Below the pieces are notes generated by a model, which worked only from the letters and a program-made list of their open reading frames with translations, was not told where the DNA came from and did not search any database. DNA of 64,000 nucleotides from Gambelia wislizenii (Eukaryota > Chordata > Lepidosauria > Squamata > Crotaphytidae): contig JAUMIR010000001.1 of assembly GCA_030847615.1 (NCBI GenBank), positions 438,952,687 to 439,016,686 of the forward strand. The letters are read 5' to 3'. Below are positions 43,262-53,524 of this stretch, in pieces. Within the stretch, counting starts at the first letter, position 1. Each line of letters starts with the position of its first letter. The position numbers and the translations under genes were made by a program.

Positions 43262-43492
43262 TGAGTTTGCCCATGTGCCTTCAAGTCATTTCTGAGTAAG
43301 GCCAACCTACCATGGGTTTTCTAGGGAAGGTTTGTTCAAAGGGGGTCTGCCTTTGACTTCCTTTGAGGCTGAGAGAATGTGACTTGCTCAAGGTCAGCCA
43401 GTGGGTATTCATGGCTGAGTAAGGATTCAAACCCTGGTCTCCACAGTCATAGGGCAACGCTGAAACTTCTACAACACTCTAGCTCTTTTAAC
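43262..43492 (-). mobile_element. tRNA-headed SINE (Sauria SINE type)
   Basis: In reverse: GAGCTAGAGTGTTGTAGAAG, GACTGTGGAGACCAGGG, GAATCCTTACTCAGCCATG, TGACCTTGAGCAAGTCAC, CAGCCTCAAAGGAAG and ATGACTTGAAGGCACATGGG. Same family as 13,844 but better preserved in the A- and B-box region. Confidence 0.85.
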
Positions 43493-43612
43493 AGAAGAAT
43501 ATAAAGAATATAAATTAAAATTTGGAGTAATATTACTGGGAACAATGGTTTTACTGTTGTCACTAAAACACCAGTATCCCATTAGTGTTATGTGAGAGGC
43601 ATTGGCCTAGAG

Positions 43613-43948
43613 CAGTGGTTCTTAACCTTTTCTTTAAATATCTTTTGTTGCCCCAAGACTGAACTCAAGATTTAAAACCCTAACAATAATAGCTAATAAT
43701 AATAGCTAACAACAACAACAACACAATTACACCATCCATTAAACTTTCCCTCAGAGACACTCTTGCTTCTTCCTGCAAGTTTGTGGCTGGAGTGGATTGA
43801 ATGGCAATGTGCAGGCCAAGCCAGCCAGCCTTTGCCTTGGTTCCTGTCACGTGGCTACTCCACTACAGGGAGGAGGTGAGCCAAGCAGCCTTCAAGCCTT
43901 TGTGGACCCCCTGTGAGGACATTGCAAACCCCAAGTTAAGAACCACTG
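43613..43948. mobile_element. hAT-like MITE, 336 bp, 8 bp TSD
   Basis: Ends CAGTGGTTCTTAACCTTTTC and CCAAGTTAAGAACCACTG; flanks GCCTAGAG and GGCTAGAG match at 7 of 8. Related to 11,071 but with its interior inverted in part (CTTTGTGGACCCCCTGTG on the right side). Confidence 0.88.
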
Positions 43949-44061
43949 GGCTAGAGAATGCTGGAAAAGGAACAATGCAACCAGACCTTGAGAAGGGTGC
44001 TGGCAGGAGGATTCTGGGAGGTGTAATCCAAGAGTAACTTTCCCAGGCTCTAAATGCAGCC

Positions 44062-44700
44062 TAGAATCATAGAATCATAGGGCTGGAAGGGACCCCAAGA
44101 GCGATCCCATCCGATTGGCTTCTACCCTGCAGGAACACACAATCCAAGCATTCCCGATAGATAGCCATCCAACCTATGTTTAAAAAAAAAACCAAAGAAG
44201 GAGACTCCACCACACTCCAAGGCAGTGTATTCCACTTCCAAACAGCTCTTACTGTCAGGAGGTTCTTCCTGATATTCAGGTGGAATCTCTTTTCCTGTAG
44301 TTTGAACCCATGGCTCCGTGTCCTAGTCTCTGGAGCAGCAGAAAACAAGCTTGCTCCTTCCTCAGTATGACATCCCTTCAAATATTTAAAAATGGCTATC
44401 ATGTCACCTCTCAACCTTCTCTTCTCCAGGCTAAGCATACCCAGCTCCCTAAGCCGTTCCTCATAGGGCGTAATGGCTTCCAGACCTCGCATCATCCTTC
44501 TCAGTATCTTTCTTGAATTGTTGTGCCCAGAATTGGAAACGGTATTCCAGGTGAGGTCTGACCAAAGCAGAATGGAGTGATACTATTATTTCCCTTGTTC
44601 TAGACACTACTCCTATTAATGCAGCCTAGAATCGCATTGGCATTTTTTGCTGCTGCATCACACTGCTAACTTATGTTTAGCTTGTAGTCTGCTCTTTATT
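44062..44700 (-). mobile_element. CR1 LINE 3' fragment
   Basis: The tail is TAGAATCATAGAATCATAGGG at the left. The minus frame of 142 codons reads [39 protein letters not shown] and FHLNIRKNLLTVRAVWKWN. Further up, the frame is broken near 44,500 but CR1 sequence continues to TCACACTGCTAACTTATG. Confidence 0.9.
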
Positions 44701-44811
44701 TTCTTCGAGGAAATCTACACCATTACATTAATTGCTAATAAACAAAAAATATTATGTTAGTGCCTATAATATAGTTTTTAAACTAAATTATTGGTGGCAA
44801 ATTATGTAATA

Positions 44812-45047
44812 TAGTAGGCCCATCTTATCCACTGGGGATTGGTTCGGGGGGGGGTGGATTCTGAAAACCATGAATAATAGTGAATGCCATTGAAAATAAT
44901 GGGACTTCTGGTTTAAAATACCATAGAGTTGCCTTGGAGGGCCTAGAAAAGGGCTAGGGAAGACACATTTTCTAGGAAGACTCTATGGTAGGTGTGCTGT
45001 TTTGTGTCCCATGGATAATGAATCCATGGATACAGGGGTCCTACTAT
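44812..45047. mobile_element. Tigger-like MITE, relative of 9,299
   Basis: GTAGGCCCATCTTATCCAC, AAAATAATGGGACTTCTGG, GGAAGACTCTATGGTAGG and ACAGGGGTCCTACTATA parallel the element at 9,299 over its whole length. The ends have one or two changes, so the boundaries are approximate. Confidence 0.75.
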
Positions 45048-45161
45048 AATCTGAACATCCTGTATGGTGAATAGGTTAGGTTACATTGATCTGAGATAAA
45101 CATATGGGGGCCCCAAAGTAAAGCATAGCAGGGGCCCCCAAAATTCCTTAAACCGGCCCTG

Positions 45162-45500
45162 TCTGCAAGCGTGCTGATGACTAAAACGGCCAATCCGAGA
45201 TAGACAAGTCCGGTTGCAGAAAGCACAGCAGAAGGTTTCCTTGGGTGATGTTTCCAGGTTGTGATTCTTTCTGTGTTGTCGTTTCTCTTCAAGACTTGTT
45301 CAGCGTGAGTTCTCAAAGAAGGCTGCAGCATTGTGGATAGTGTGTCTCCATGCTTCCCAATGTGAGGCCAGGGCGGACCATTGTTGGTGATCAATTTGGC
45401 TGAGCCTGAGGTGTTGTTTCAGGGAGTCCTTTTATCACTTTTTTGGAGTGCCCCTCTTACGCTGACCCGTGGCGAGTTCACCGTAGAATATTATTTTGCT
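45162..45500 (-). pseudogene. LINE C-terminal remnant, minus copy, right piece
   Basis: In reverse this is the counterpart of 40,360-40,700: frames include QAQPN.DHQQWSALASHWEA-like and KPSAVLSATGLVYLGL-like segments, with the GAPKK motif broken by a change near 45,437. It joins the left piece at 42,690-42,762 across the 2.4 kb hAT-like element. Confidence 0.7.
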
Positions 45501-45661
45501 CACAGCAAACCATTCAGATATAAGGTTGAGAATCAATCCAACCTGAACATCTCTGCTGTATCGAATATTGGCCAGTTTCACCTGCCAATAGGACATATGA
45601 ATCAGTTAGACATATGAGGTAGCATTCATCTTTCATCCAGATTACCAGTCAGCAATTTTTA

Positions 45662-45680
45662 TTTAGTTAGTTAGTTAGTT
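45662..45680. repeat. (TTAG)n short tandem repeat
   Basis: Four to five TTAG units next to the BovB tail. Confidence 0.8.
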
Positions 45681-45744
45681 ATGCTTTTTCCTTTGTTTGC
45701 TGAACTTACACCCTGCCTATCTCCTGGGATGGGATTCAAGGAGG

Positions 45745-47521
45745 GTTTATTGTTGTTAATTGCCGTCAAGTCAACCTTACCTTATGGCAACCCTATGAAT
45801 GAGAGACCTCCAAGTCATCCTACAAGTCCTTCTCATATCAGGAACAGTCCTGCTCAGGTCTTGTAAACTCAGGGTTGGGGCTTCCTTCATTGAGTCTATC
45901 CACCTGTAGTGGGGTCTTCCCCCTTTCTTACTGCCTTTTACCATGCCAAGCATTGTTGTCTTTTCTGGTGAGTCATGTATTCTAATGATAATGTCCAAAG
46001 TACAAGAGTCTCAGTATAGTTATCTTGGCTTGAAGAGTTTAGTCTTGATTTGCAATAAGACCCATTTATTTGTTTTTTTGTTTTTTTTAGCAGTCCAGGG
46101 TATTTGCAGAACTCTTCTCCAGCACCACATTTCAAATGAGTTAATTCTGTTCCTATCAGCTTTCTTCACTGTCCAGCTTTCACAGCCATACATAAAAACT
46201 GGAGATACAATGGCATGGACAATCCTGACTTTGGTATTTAACAATATATCTTTACACTTGAGCATCTTGTCTAGTTCCTTCATAGCTGTCCTTCTGATTC
46301 CTAGTCTTCTGATTTCTTCACTGCTGTCCCTATTTTGATTAATGACTGAGCCAAAGTATAGGAAATCTTTCACTCACTCTGTGTCTTCATTGTCTACTTT
46401 AAAGTTATGTAAATCATGTTTTATTATCTTGGTCCTTGATTGTATATTTTGACGTTCCTCCCTTTGAGGCAAATAATGTTACAAATAAACTTTATTATCA
46501 TCATCAGTGGTCACTATTTTTTGTTTTCGTAATATGCAAATATAAACCTGTCTTTGCAGTTTCTTCCTTGACTTTCTTCAGTAGTTGTTCCAAGTTTTTG
46601 CTATTTTCTGCTGGCGGTATGGTTTCATCTGCGTATCTTAAATTGTTGATGTTCCTTCCTCCAGTTTTCACACCTCCTTTCTCAGAATGTAATCTAGCTT
46701 TGCATATGATACATTTATCTTACAAAGTATACAGACAGGTGATAAAATGCGACCTTACCTGACCCCCTTGCTAATTGGAAACCATTCTGTTTCTCTATAT
46801 TCTGTCCTAATGGTGGCCTCTTGTCCTGAGTACAGGTTATGCATTGGTATAATCAAATGTTGTGGCACACCCATTTCTTTAAGAGTGATTTATAGTTTTT
46901 TGTGATCTACAGTCAAAGGCTTTGCTATAATCTATAAAGCACAAGCTGATTTTCTTCTGAAATTCTTTGGTGTGCTCCATTATCCAACATATGTATGCAA
47001 TATAATCTCTCATGCCTCTTTCTCTTCTTGAACCCAGCTTGGACATCCAGCATTCATCTCTCCATATATGGTAAAAGTCATTGTTGTAGAATTTTGAGAA
47101 TCATTTTGCTTGTGTGGACGATTCATGCAATGGCCTGATGGTTACTGCAATCGCTGGTGTCCCTTTCTTGGGGACTGGAATGTATATTGAGTGTTTCCAA
47201 TCTTTGGGCCATTGTTTTGTTTTCCATACTTGATGACAGATTTTAGTTAGAAATTGAGTGGATTCTGTCTCTGTTGCTTGAAACAGCTCTATTGGTATGC
47301 CATCTGTTCTTGGTGATTTAGTTCTCCCAAATGCTTTGAGAGGAGCTTCCATTTCACTTTCTAAAATTGTGGGTTCATCTTCAAGTGGTTCTTCCTTGAA
47401 TGAATCTATTATCCTTTCATCACTTTTATACAGTTCTTCAGTGTATTGTTTCCATCAGCTTTTTAGTTCTTCTTGATCATGCAGTGTATTCCCTTTCTGG
47501 TCATATAGCATCCTCACTCTT
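45745..47521 (-). pseudogene. BovB (RTE-clade) LINE, decayed, 3' two thirds
   Basis: RTE elements encode an endonuclease and RT. In reverse, from the right: LYDQKGNTLHDQEELKS-like (47,510-47,460), FGRTKSPRTDGIPIELFQAT and WPKDWKHSIYIPVPKKGT (47,350-47,150, early RT blocks), then 46,373-46,020 with FLYFGSVINQNRDSSEEIRR, YGCESWTVKKADRNRINSFE and MWCWRRVLQIPWTAK, then 45,998-45,777 with GSKKGGRPHYRWIDSMKEA and MTWRSLIHRVA. The tail CTTGACGGCAATTAACAAC is the one shared with Sauria SINEs. Stops and frameshifts are frequent. The 5' side ends at a MITE. Confidence 0.85.
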
Positions 47522-48147
47522 GGGTGTTATCTAGACAGTGAAATAAATCCTCTCAGAATGCAAGGGGAATACCTTTTGTTCAGATGAGCTCCCACAAGGA
47601 TTCACCATATGCAAAAGGAGGGGGCCCAATAACTCCAAGTAGTTCATGATAACAGCCTTTGCTGTTTCTCGCTAAGTTTTTTTTTTTTTAAATACCCAGA
47701 AATGCACATTCCAGCCTGTTTGAACAACCAATTTGAACTGAGGCACATCCCGGAAGTCAAAATGTGACTGGTTGGATGTGTGTGTGGGGGGGGGGGGCTT
47801 GCCAGCGATGAAGTGGCCAGAGCCGCCATTGTTGATTTTCATGGAAGCAATCATGAGCTATTTTCAAGTGGCAGAGCAAAAAAAAAAATTTAAGCACATG
47901 GTGGCTCTTCTGCATCTCTGATTTAATAAGGGGGGTAGGGAAATGGGGGGAGCTTTGGGGGAATAATAACACACATAATTCACTCGCGGCCACCATCATT
48001 ACTTGCAGGCATGCTCTGAGTGAAGTTCAAACATGGATAGCTTTCCATGCCAGCGATCTTGCAAATGTATTGTGGAGACAAATCAATGCTGCTGTGATGG
48101 TGAGTTAATGCACTATTTTACACAATTTATTATCCCGTCTAGCTGAG
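47522..48147. mobile_element. PIF/Harbinger-like MITE, family A copy 4 (about 626 bp)
   Basis: CTT at 47,519-47,521 and 48,148-48,150 flanks it. The left end GGGTGTTATCTAGACAGTG and GGGGAATACCTTTTGTTC follow the family; the right end CCCGTCTAGCTGAG is diverged. The interior AATGCACATTCC, CTTGCCAGCGATGAAGTGG and GCGATCTTGCAAATG is shared with copies 5 and 6. Contains a G-run at about 47,787. Confidence 0.7.
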
Positions 48148-48246
48148 CTTTCTGACACTTTCTTTTTGGCCAGATATATCATGTCAAAGTTTTTACAAAA
48201 TTTGACCATGATATCATTAAGGTTTTCACAGAGGTTGGAACTATTA

Positions 48247-48476
48247 CAGACAGCCCTTTGTATCCACAGAGTCTGCATCCACAGATTCAACCATCCACAG
48301 CTTGAAAATATTCCCTCCTCCCCCCAAAAAATCCAAAAAGCAAAATTAATTTTGTCAATTTATATAAGGAACACCATTTTACTACACCATTGTATATAAT
48401 GGGACTTGAGCATCCATGGATTTTGGTATTCAGCAGGGGGCCTGGAACTGAACACAGCAGATACCAAGGCCCACTG
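48247..48476. mobile_element. Tigger-like MITE, 230 bp, TA TSD
   Basis: CAGACAGCCCTTTGTATCC and GATACCAAGGCCCACTG with TA on both sides. The interior GCTTGAAAATATTCCC and TATAATGGGACTTGAGC is shared with 21,210 and 52,018. Confidence 0.82.
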
Positions 48477-48739
48477 TACTTTTGAGGGCTATAACTTGTA
48501 GAATCTGCCAGCCAACATCACTAGTGGCCATGCTAGTTGGAGGTTCATGGGACTTGATATCCAAAAAAGTAATGCTTCCATGTTCTGTGTAGACATTGGA
48601 TTTCCCTTGACTCTCATGATGGTTTATACAAAGGGATGTGTGAATTGGCCCTTTTTAAATCGTCAGTTTCCTAAAATACATATGAATCATCTTTCCATAT
48701 AATTGGTTGTATGTGATGTTCACAACAATCGCCTGGATT

Positions 48740-49090
48740 TGCTTATGATCTCTGGAAAGGATTGGGTGTCACTTAAATTTGGGAGGAACCTTGAAATGTA
48801 TCTGTTCCAATCCCTGCTCAGTGCAGACTCTGCAATGCAGGATGCAGCTGTAGCATCCTTGACAATTTGCCATTCAGCTTCTACTTAAATATATCCAGTT
48901 AAGGATAGCCCATTACCTCCTGGAACAGTCTACTCCATTGCTGACCAGAGCTTGTTCTCAGGAAATGTCTCTGTTATGCCAAATTTGCAGCTTCCTTGCA
49001 ACTTCCACCCATCTGTTCTAATTTTTTCTAAATGGAGCAAAAGAGAACAAATCTGCTTAACCTTCTGCATTCAAAAGACTTTGCAGGGAC
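48740..49090 (-). mobile_element. Old CR1/L3-group LINE 3' fragment
   Basis: In reverse, TTCCTGAGAACAAGCTCTGG, CAGGAGGTAATGGGC and a broken LNGKLSRMLQ-like frame resemble the C-terminus of CR1/L3 proteins. Strongly diverged. Confidence 0.5.
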
Positions 49091-49184
49091 ATAGCTCAGT
49101 GACATGGCCCACTGAATAGATTATCCGTCACCACCATATAGGTAGGCAGACCTTCTAGGAGACAGACCATAGTTTAGAGACTGA

Positions 49185-49517
49185 GGACATTTTCAGATGC
49201 CCCTTACTGCGCAAGCAGCCTCTGGATCAGTAACGAGGCTGCTGCGCGGCAGGGGGTCCATTTTGGATGACGCCATCCCTCTCTCGGCGGCGTCCGTGAC
49301 TGTTCCGGCTAGCATTGAAGGCAGCCGCACTATTTTTCACTCACAGAAGTTGTCCATGAGTAAAAAAAATAGCACGGCCGCCTTCAATGCTAGCCGGAAC
49401 AGTCACGGACGATGCCAAGAGAGGGACGGCATCGTCCAAAATGGACCCCCTGCCATGCAGCAGCCTCGTTGCTGCTCTGGAGGCTGCTTGCGCGGTAAGG
49501 GGTGTCTGAAAATGTCC
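49185..49517. mobile_element. Foldback MITE, 333 bp, 3 bp TSD TGA
   Basis: GGACATTTTCAGATGCCCC at the left and its near-complement at the right; TGA at 49,182-49,184 and 49,518-49,520. Arms of about 150 bases contain GCGCAAGCAGCCTC, GTCCATTTTGGATGACGCC and GTTCCGGCTAGCATTGAAGG. The loop is TCACTCACAGAAGTTGTCC. Arm words match 29,803 and 50,498. Confidence 0.88.
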
Positions 49518-49520
49518 TGA

Positions 49521-50399
49521 ATGTATCCTTGTTATGTAGAAGATCCCCTGCTCAATCTCTGTCCTTCCCAGCAAAAGGACTCCAGCAAAATCTCTATGCT
49601 CTATTGTGAGTGCTGAGGTAAGAGGTGGATAGGAAGAGACTGTATTTCGCACCATAGGCTTCAGCATTCAGATTTTTTTAAGGCATTAAAAAAAATTAGT
49701 TGTTTTTTGGAAATAGGAAAGAATTATTTTCAAATGTTAACTGTAAAGAGAACTTATATTTGGAAGCCACTAGAAAAGTAGCCTTAACTAATTACTTGTT
49801 AAAAGTAACTTTCAGCATTCTGCTAGACCGTACTGGGCAAGGTGGATCCAGGGACTGATGTATTATAAGAGACAGTCCCTTGAATCTTTACTTCCATAAT
49901 CCAGACTTTTGAATTGACATATAGCCTCCATGTCTAAGATATATTATCTGGTGTAAGTTCAAGTTTAAAGGTTCCATTTAATATAAGGTAACAATACTTC
50001 ATCTCTGGTGTTCAGAATTTGTACTTTCTGTTGCTGACATAACTTCAATATTAGCACACCATGATTTATAGCCATATTGCTTGAATAAAGATTCAGACAA
50101 ACCTGTGGGGCTGCTCAATACAAGAAAAACCGGCTAGAAGAGAAAGAAGTGGTGAACTTACAAGAAAAAGAGGTACCAAAATTCCATTCACAGGGAAAAT
50201 GCAATGTTAAGATACTGACATGCTTAAGCGTATAAGTCCCTCCCCAGACCCCCCCCCAAATCTTCATCAACTTGAATACAATGAGAGGTAATTGAAAAAA
50301 TACATTTCAGTTGTCCTAAAGATGGTTTCAAGATCATATTTCACCTTAAATTAATTACTTAGTGTGAAGATCTCACTTTTCTCGTTGTTTACTCCACAG
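49521..50399. other. No gene recognised
   Basis: Unique A+T-rich DNA; GTAGAAGATCCCCTGCTC near 49,537 resembles a tRNA-SINE B-box region but I cannot delimit a SINE. Confidence 0.35.
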
Positions 50400-50402
50400 T
50401 AA

Positions 50403-50938
50403 GGGGTTGTCTAAATGGTCAAAATACTCCTCATAGAATTTGAGGAGAATACCTTTTGTCCCAAAGAGATCTGTATGAGATTCATGGTATTCAGAAGTTT
50501 CCGTGAGTAAAATACAGTGCGGCCACCTTCAATGCTAGCCGCAACAGTCATGAACGACGCCGAGAGAGAAACGGCGTTGTCCATAATGGACCCCTTGCCG
50601 CGCAGCAGCCTCGTTACTGCTCCGGAGGCTGCTTGCGTGGCAAGAGGCGGCAAGAGGCGTCTGAAAATCTCCTAAATAGCTTTTTAAAGCAGAATGTCGC
50701 ACTTGTACACCTTTGCTTTAAAGATAAAAAATACTGTGTAGCAGCAACAATGTGTGGAGAAAAATAACACGCTAATTTACTCGGCCACCATCTTGATTTG
50801 CAGGTGTGTGCTCTTCAAATGCAAATAGCTTCACATACTTTCAATTTTGCCAAAAGACCGTGGAGACAAATGAATGCTGCTGTGAATTTGTAATAATGGG
50901 AAGGAATTCGCATTATATCCCCTCATCTAGACAACCTC
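50403..50938. mobile_element. PIF/Harbinger-like MITE, family A copy 5 (536 bp)
   Basis: TAA at 50,400-50,402 and 50,939-50,941 flanks it. Ends GGGGTTGTCTAAATGGTC and CATCTAGACAACCTC. The middle third has been replaced by half a foldback element (50,498-50,672); both outer thirds follow copy 6. Confidence 0.87.
50498..50672. mobile_element. Half foldback MITE (loop to right end) inside family A copy 5
   Basis: CGTGAGTAAAATACAGTGC, CTTCAATGCTAGCCGCAAC, ATAATGGACCCC and GGAGGCTGCTTGCG match the right half of 49,185; the end GTCTGAAAATCTCC is followed by TAA. The left arm is absent, and part of the host MITE is missing as well. GGCAAGAGGC is duplicated near the end. Confidence 0.8.
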
Positions 50939-50941
50939 TAA

Positions 50942-51247
50942 GTATGTTTCTATACAGATTGGGCTGACTCCATGTGAAGAGATAAGGTTTAATTGCACAC
51001 ATGATGGCAACACACAGCTCCTTCCATTCTGAAATCTGCCCTCCCACAGAGCTTTTTTTAAAGGAAGGGAGAACACTCCATTGGCACTGGTATGTTTTTA
51101 AACTTGGGGAAAGAGATCAGAGCTTCAAAAGTAGTATTCAAAGACATAGCTGTTTTAGTCTGCCTCAACATAAAAAGGAATGTTGTAGCACCTTTGAGAC
51201 TAACTGGGAGAAAGACATTTGTAGCATAAACTTTCTAGACTTGGGTT
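50942..51247. other. No gene; repeat piece at 51,130-51,240
   Basis: GTAGCACCTTTGAGACTAAC and TTTGTAGCATAAACTTTC are the reverse of the repeat tail described at 13,426. Confidence 0.45.
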
Positions 51248-51465
51248 GCTGCCACACTGCAGGAAAAATGCTATTTGATGCCGCTTTAACTGCCATGGTT
51301 CAATGCTATGGAATTCTGATATTTGTAGATTTGTGAGATATTTAGCCTTCTCTGTCAGAGAGCTCTGGTGCCACAACAAGCTACAAATCCCAGGATTCCA
51401 TACGAAGGAGCCATGATGATTAAAGCAGTGTCAAACTGCATTATTTCTGCAGTGTGTCAGCAGCC
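51248..51465. mobile_element. Foldback MITE (ACACTGCAG type), uninterrupted copy
   Basis: GCTGCCACACTGCAGG at the left and CTGCAGTGTGTCAGCAGC at the right; the middle has GGAATTCTGATATTTGTAG, GTCAGAGAGCTCTGGTGCC and AACAAGCTACAAATCCCAGG. It serves as the reference for the split copy at 25,929-27,118. Confidence 0.8.
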
Positions 51466-51468
51466 TCA

Positions 51469-51760
51469 GGACTTTTTCGGACAAGTAAAATGCAGCACAA
51501 GCAGCCTCGCCATGTTGCGAGGCTGCAGCGCTGCAGGGCGTCCCTTTCGGATGACGCCCGTCCCTGCCGGTACCGTTGCGGTACCACAGGGACATTTGAG
51601 TGGAATCGTTGATCGTGAGTAAAAATCGGCAAAATATTCCACTCAAAAGTCCCTGCGGTACCGCAACAGTACCGGCAGGGACGGGCGTCATCCGAAAGGG
51701 ACGCCCTGCAGCGCTGCAGCCTCGCAACGTGGCGAGGCTGCTTGCACTGCATTTTACTTG
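51469..51760. mobile_element. Foldback MITE, right terminus missing
   Basis: It starts GGACTTTTTCGGACAAGTAA after TCA. Arms of about 130 bases (GAGGCTGCAGCGCTGCAGGG, CGGATGACGCCCGTCCCTG) pair almost perfectly around a loop at TCGTTGATCGTGAGTAAAAA. The right arm stops at CATTTTACTTG, lacking the last 13 bases expected from 35,896, so no duplication can be read. Confidence 0.85.
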
Positions 51761-52017
51761 TATTTTAATATTATAACGTATTACATTGCATTATTTTCCC
51801 CTTTCCTCTTCTCCAAGACTGTGTTTCCCTTGCCATCTAGCTATAAAATGGTCAGGTCTGAGGTTGGCAACTCACTAGTCATACAACCCAGCCTGAGCTT
51901 GTAAACATTATCTAAGATTAGCATTTGCGTGTCCAGGCTGGATGTGCTCCCCCCGCTCCTCTTTCCCAAATAATGACAGATACAATATGTAATTTGGACA
52001 AGATATACAGTTGTCCC

Positions 52018-52237
52018 TCCACATTCATGGATTTGGCATTCATGGATTTAAGTATTCACGGCTTGAAAATATTCTTTAAAAAATAATAATCCAAAAAGCA
52101 AACCATGATTTTGCCATCTTATGTAAGGGGCACCATTTTGCTATGCCACTGCATATAATGGGACTTGAGTATTCACGGATTTGGGTATTCACAGGGGGTC
52201 CTGGAACCAAACCCCAGCAAATGTGAAGGGACAACTG
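52018..52237. mobile_element. Tigger-like MITE, 220 bp, TA TSD
   Basis: CAGTTGTCCCTCCACATTC and AATGTGAAGGGACAACTG with TA on both sides. Nearly the same throughout as 21,210. Confidence 0.9.
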
Positions 52238-52239
52238 TA

Positions 52240-52990
52240 TTGGTATATGATGATTGTATATTGGCAATAAAGGCCACAACTTTATTGATAACAGCTGCAA
52301 TGGTTGGCCCAAATCACATAGGTCCGGATCCAGACATCAACCAACCCGAATGCTAGTCGATGAGACCACTGTTGGTTCACCACTGACACTCACCACTGGT
52401 GAAGGTAGAGGAGTCCTGGTCAGGCCCCAGCATGCCTGGCAATCCCTCCCCCTCCCTCTTCCCACCAACCACTGGGAAGGGTGGGGTCTCCATGACCTTG
52501 ACCATGAACTTGACGGAGACCCTCCTCCCAATACCGATTACCTCAGATCAGGACCCATGCCAACCACCCCCAAAGTTGTGACAAAAGTAAATACATGCTA
52601 CAAAATGACTTACAAACCTACAGACAAGAGATAAAGGGAGGGTGGGTGGGTTTTGGTGCCTAGAGAGTCACTGGCCAGTCTGGAGCGGCAACTGGGGATT
52701 TATACCCAGCTGCTGCGCCATAAAACACACTGTAGCAAAACTGCTGCAAAACTGCTGCAAAAGACAGCAGTGTCCCACCTCCCCTCAAAGCAACCAATCA
52801 GGGCAGGGCTGACCAGCCCTGATTGGTTCCCCTTTTTCACACCCCTACCCAGCCCATGGAGCAGGCTGGGAAGGAGAAGATCAATTGTTAGTGCCCATGC
52901 TGCACACCACGTGCGACAGGAGCCAGGGGGGACTGGACCAGACACACAAATCATCCACTGGGGGGGCAAGTCAAGAATATACGTTACAGT
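52240..52990 (-). mobile_element. LTR-like promoter-bearing retroelement fragment
   Basis: On the minus strand the order is CCAATCAGGG boxes (about 52,825 and 52,798), CAGCAGTTTTGCAGCAG, GGGTATAAATCCCC (TATA box, about 52,695-52,708), a pyrimidine-rich leader, and TCAATAAAGTTGTGGCC (poly(A) signal, about 52,280). CCAAT, TATA, AATAAA over some 550 bases is the order of an LTR. The promoter part is clearly related to 61,000-61,332. Edges and class are uncertain, and it could instead be a promoter-bearing 5' UTR. Confidence 0.5.
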
Positions 52991-53235
52991 TAGCTGCTCT
53001 GAACTCACCCATTCCAAGCCATAATGCATTACCATTGATGATACAACTGCTTTATTTCAACAATCCTGTGTCCCCTGCTGTTTCTTGACACAGGACATGA
53101 TCAGAGGGCACTGGGAGCAGCAATCTTACTGAGACTTTAAAAAAATGTACTACTAGCTGAAATGGATATATATTCAGTCCAATACCAGGAATAGTATTCC
53201 TCTACATATTATTTGTTGGAGAGCATAATTGAGAA
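52991..53235. other. No gene recognised
   Basis: Unique-looking; no repeat ends. Confidence 0.35.
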
Positions 53236-53400
53236 TGGGAAGTCCTACTGCATGTGCTGGTTTGCAACCCACAGAGAACTGGTTGGCCAGTGTGTGAGCA
53301 GAATAGTAGATAAGATAGAGTCTGATCCAGTACAGCTCTTCTCACATTCTTTATGTGTCCATTTGGCCAGTGTCTGAATAGAAGGCCACCTTAGAATCCT
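53236..53400 (+). repeat. LINE-type 3' tail fragment (CR1/L3 group)
   Basis: CCACAGAGAACTGGTTGGCC, AGTGTGTGAGCAGAATAG and GTCTGATCCAGTACAGC match the tail words seen at 7.9 kb. Confidence 0.5.
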
Positions 53401-53524
53401 ACATGCACCAAGGGGTGGAATGAGTATAATAAACCACTTCACTGCATCTCTTCTATCCTGTCCTCTACAGGAAGCATTCTAAATAAATGCCTAAATACAT
53501 GTAGAGATTGTAACCAAGATCTCA

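Larger units (their letters stand above)
42763..45161. mobile_element. hAT-like element, 2.4 kb, perfect 8 bp TSD, carrying nested insertions
   Basis: It begins CAGGGCCGGTTTAACCTG and ends TTCCTTAAACCGGCCCTG. TCTGCAAG is duplicated exactly at 42,755-42,762 and 45,162-45,169, and the split LINE reads through if one copy is removed. Subterminal GGGGCCCCC words occur at both ends. Inside are (CTTTC)n, a minus SINE, a hAT MITE, a CR1 fragment and a Tigger-like MITE. No transposase frame is left; the 135-codon minus frame is low-complexity. Confidence 0.9.

Noticed and set aside
49090..49185. tRNA-derived SINE start (CATAGCTCAGTGACATGG)
   Set aside because: The A-box-like word has no convincing B box or SINE body before the foldback MITE at 49,185.
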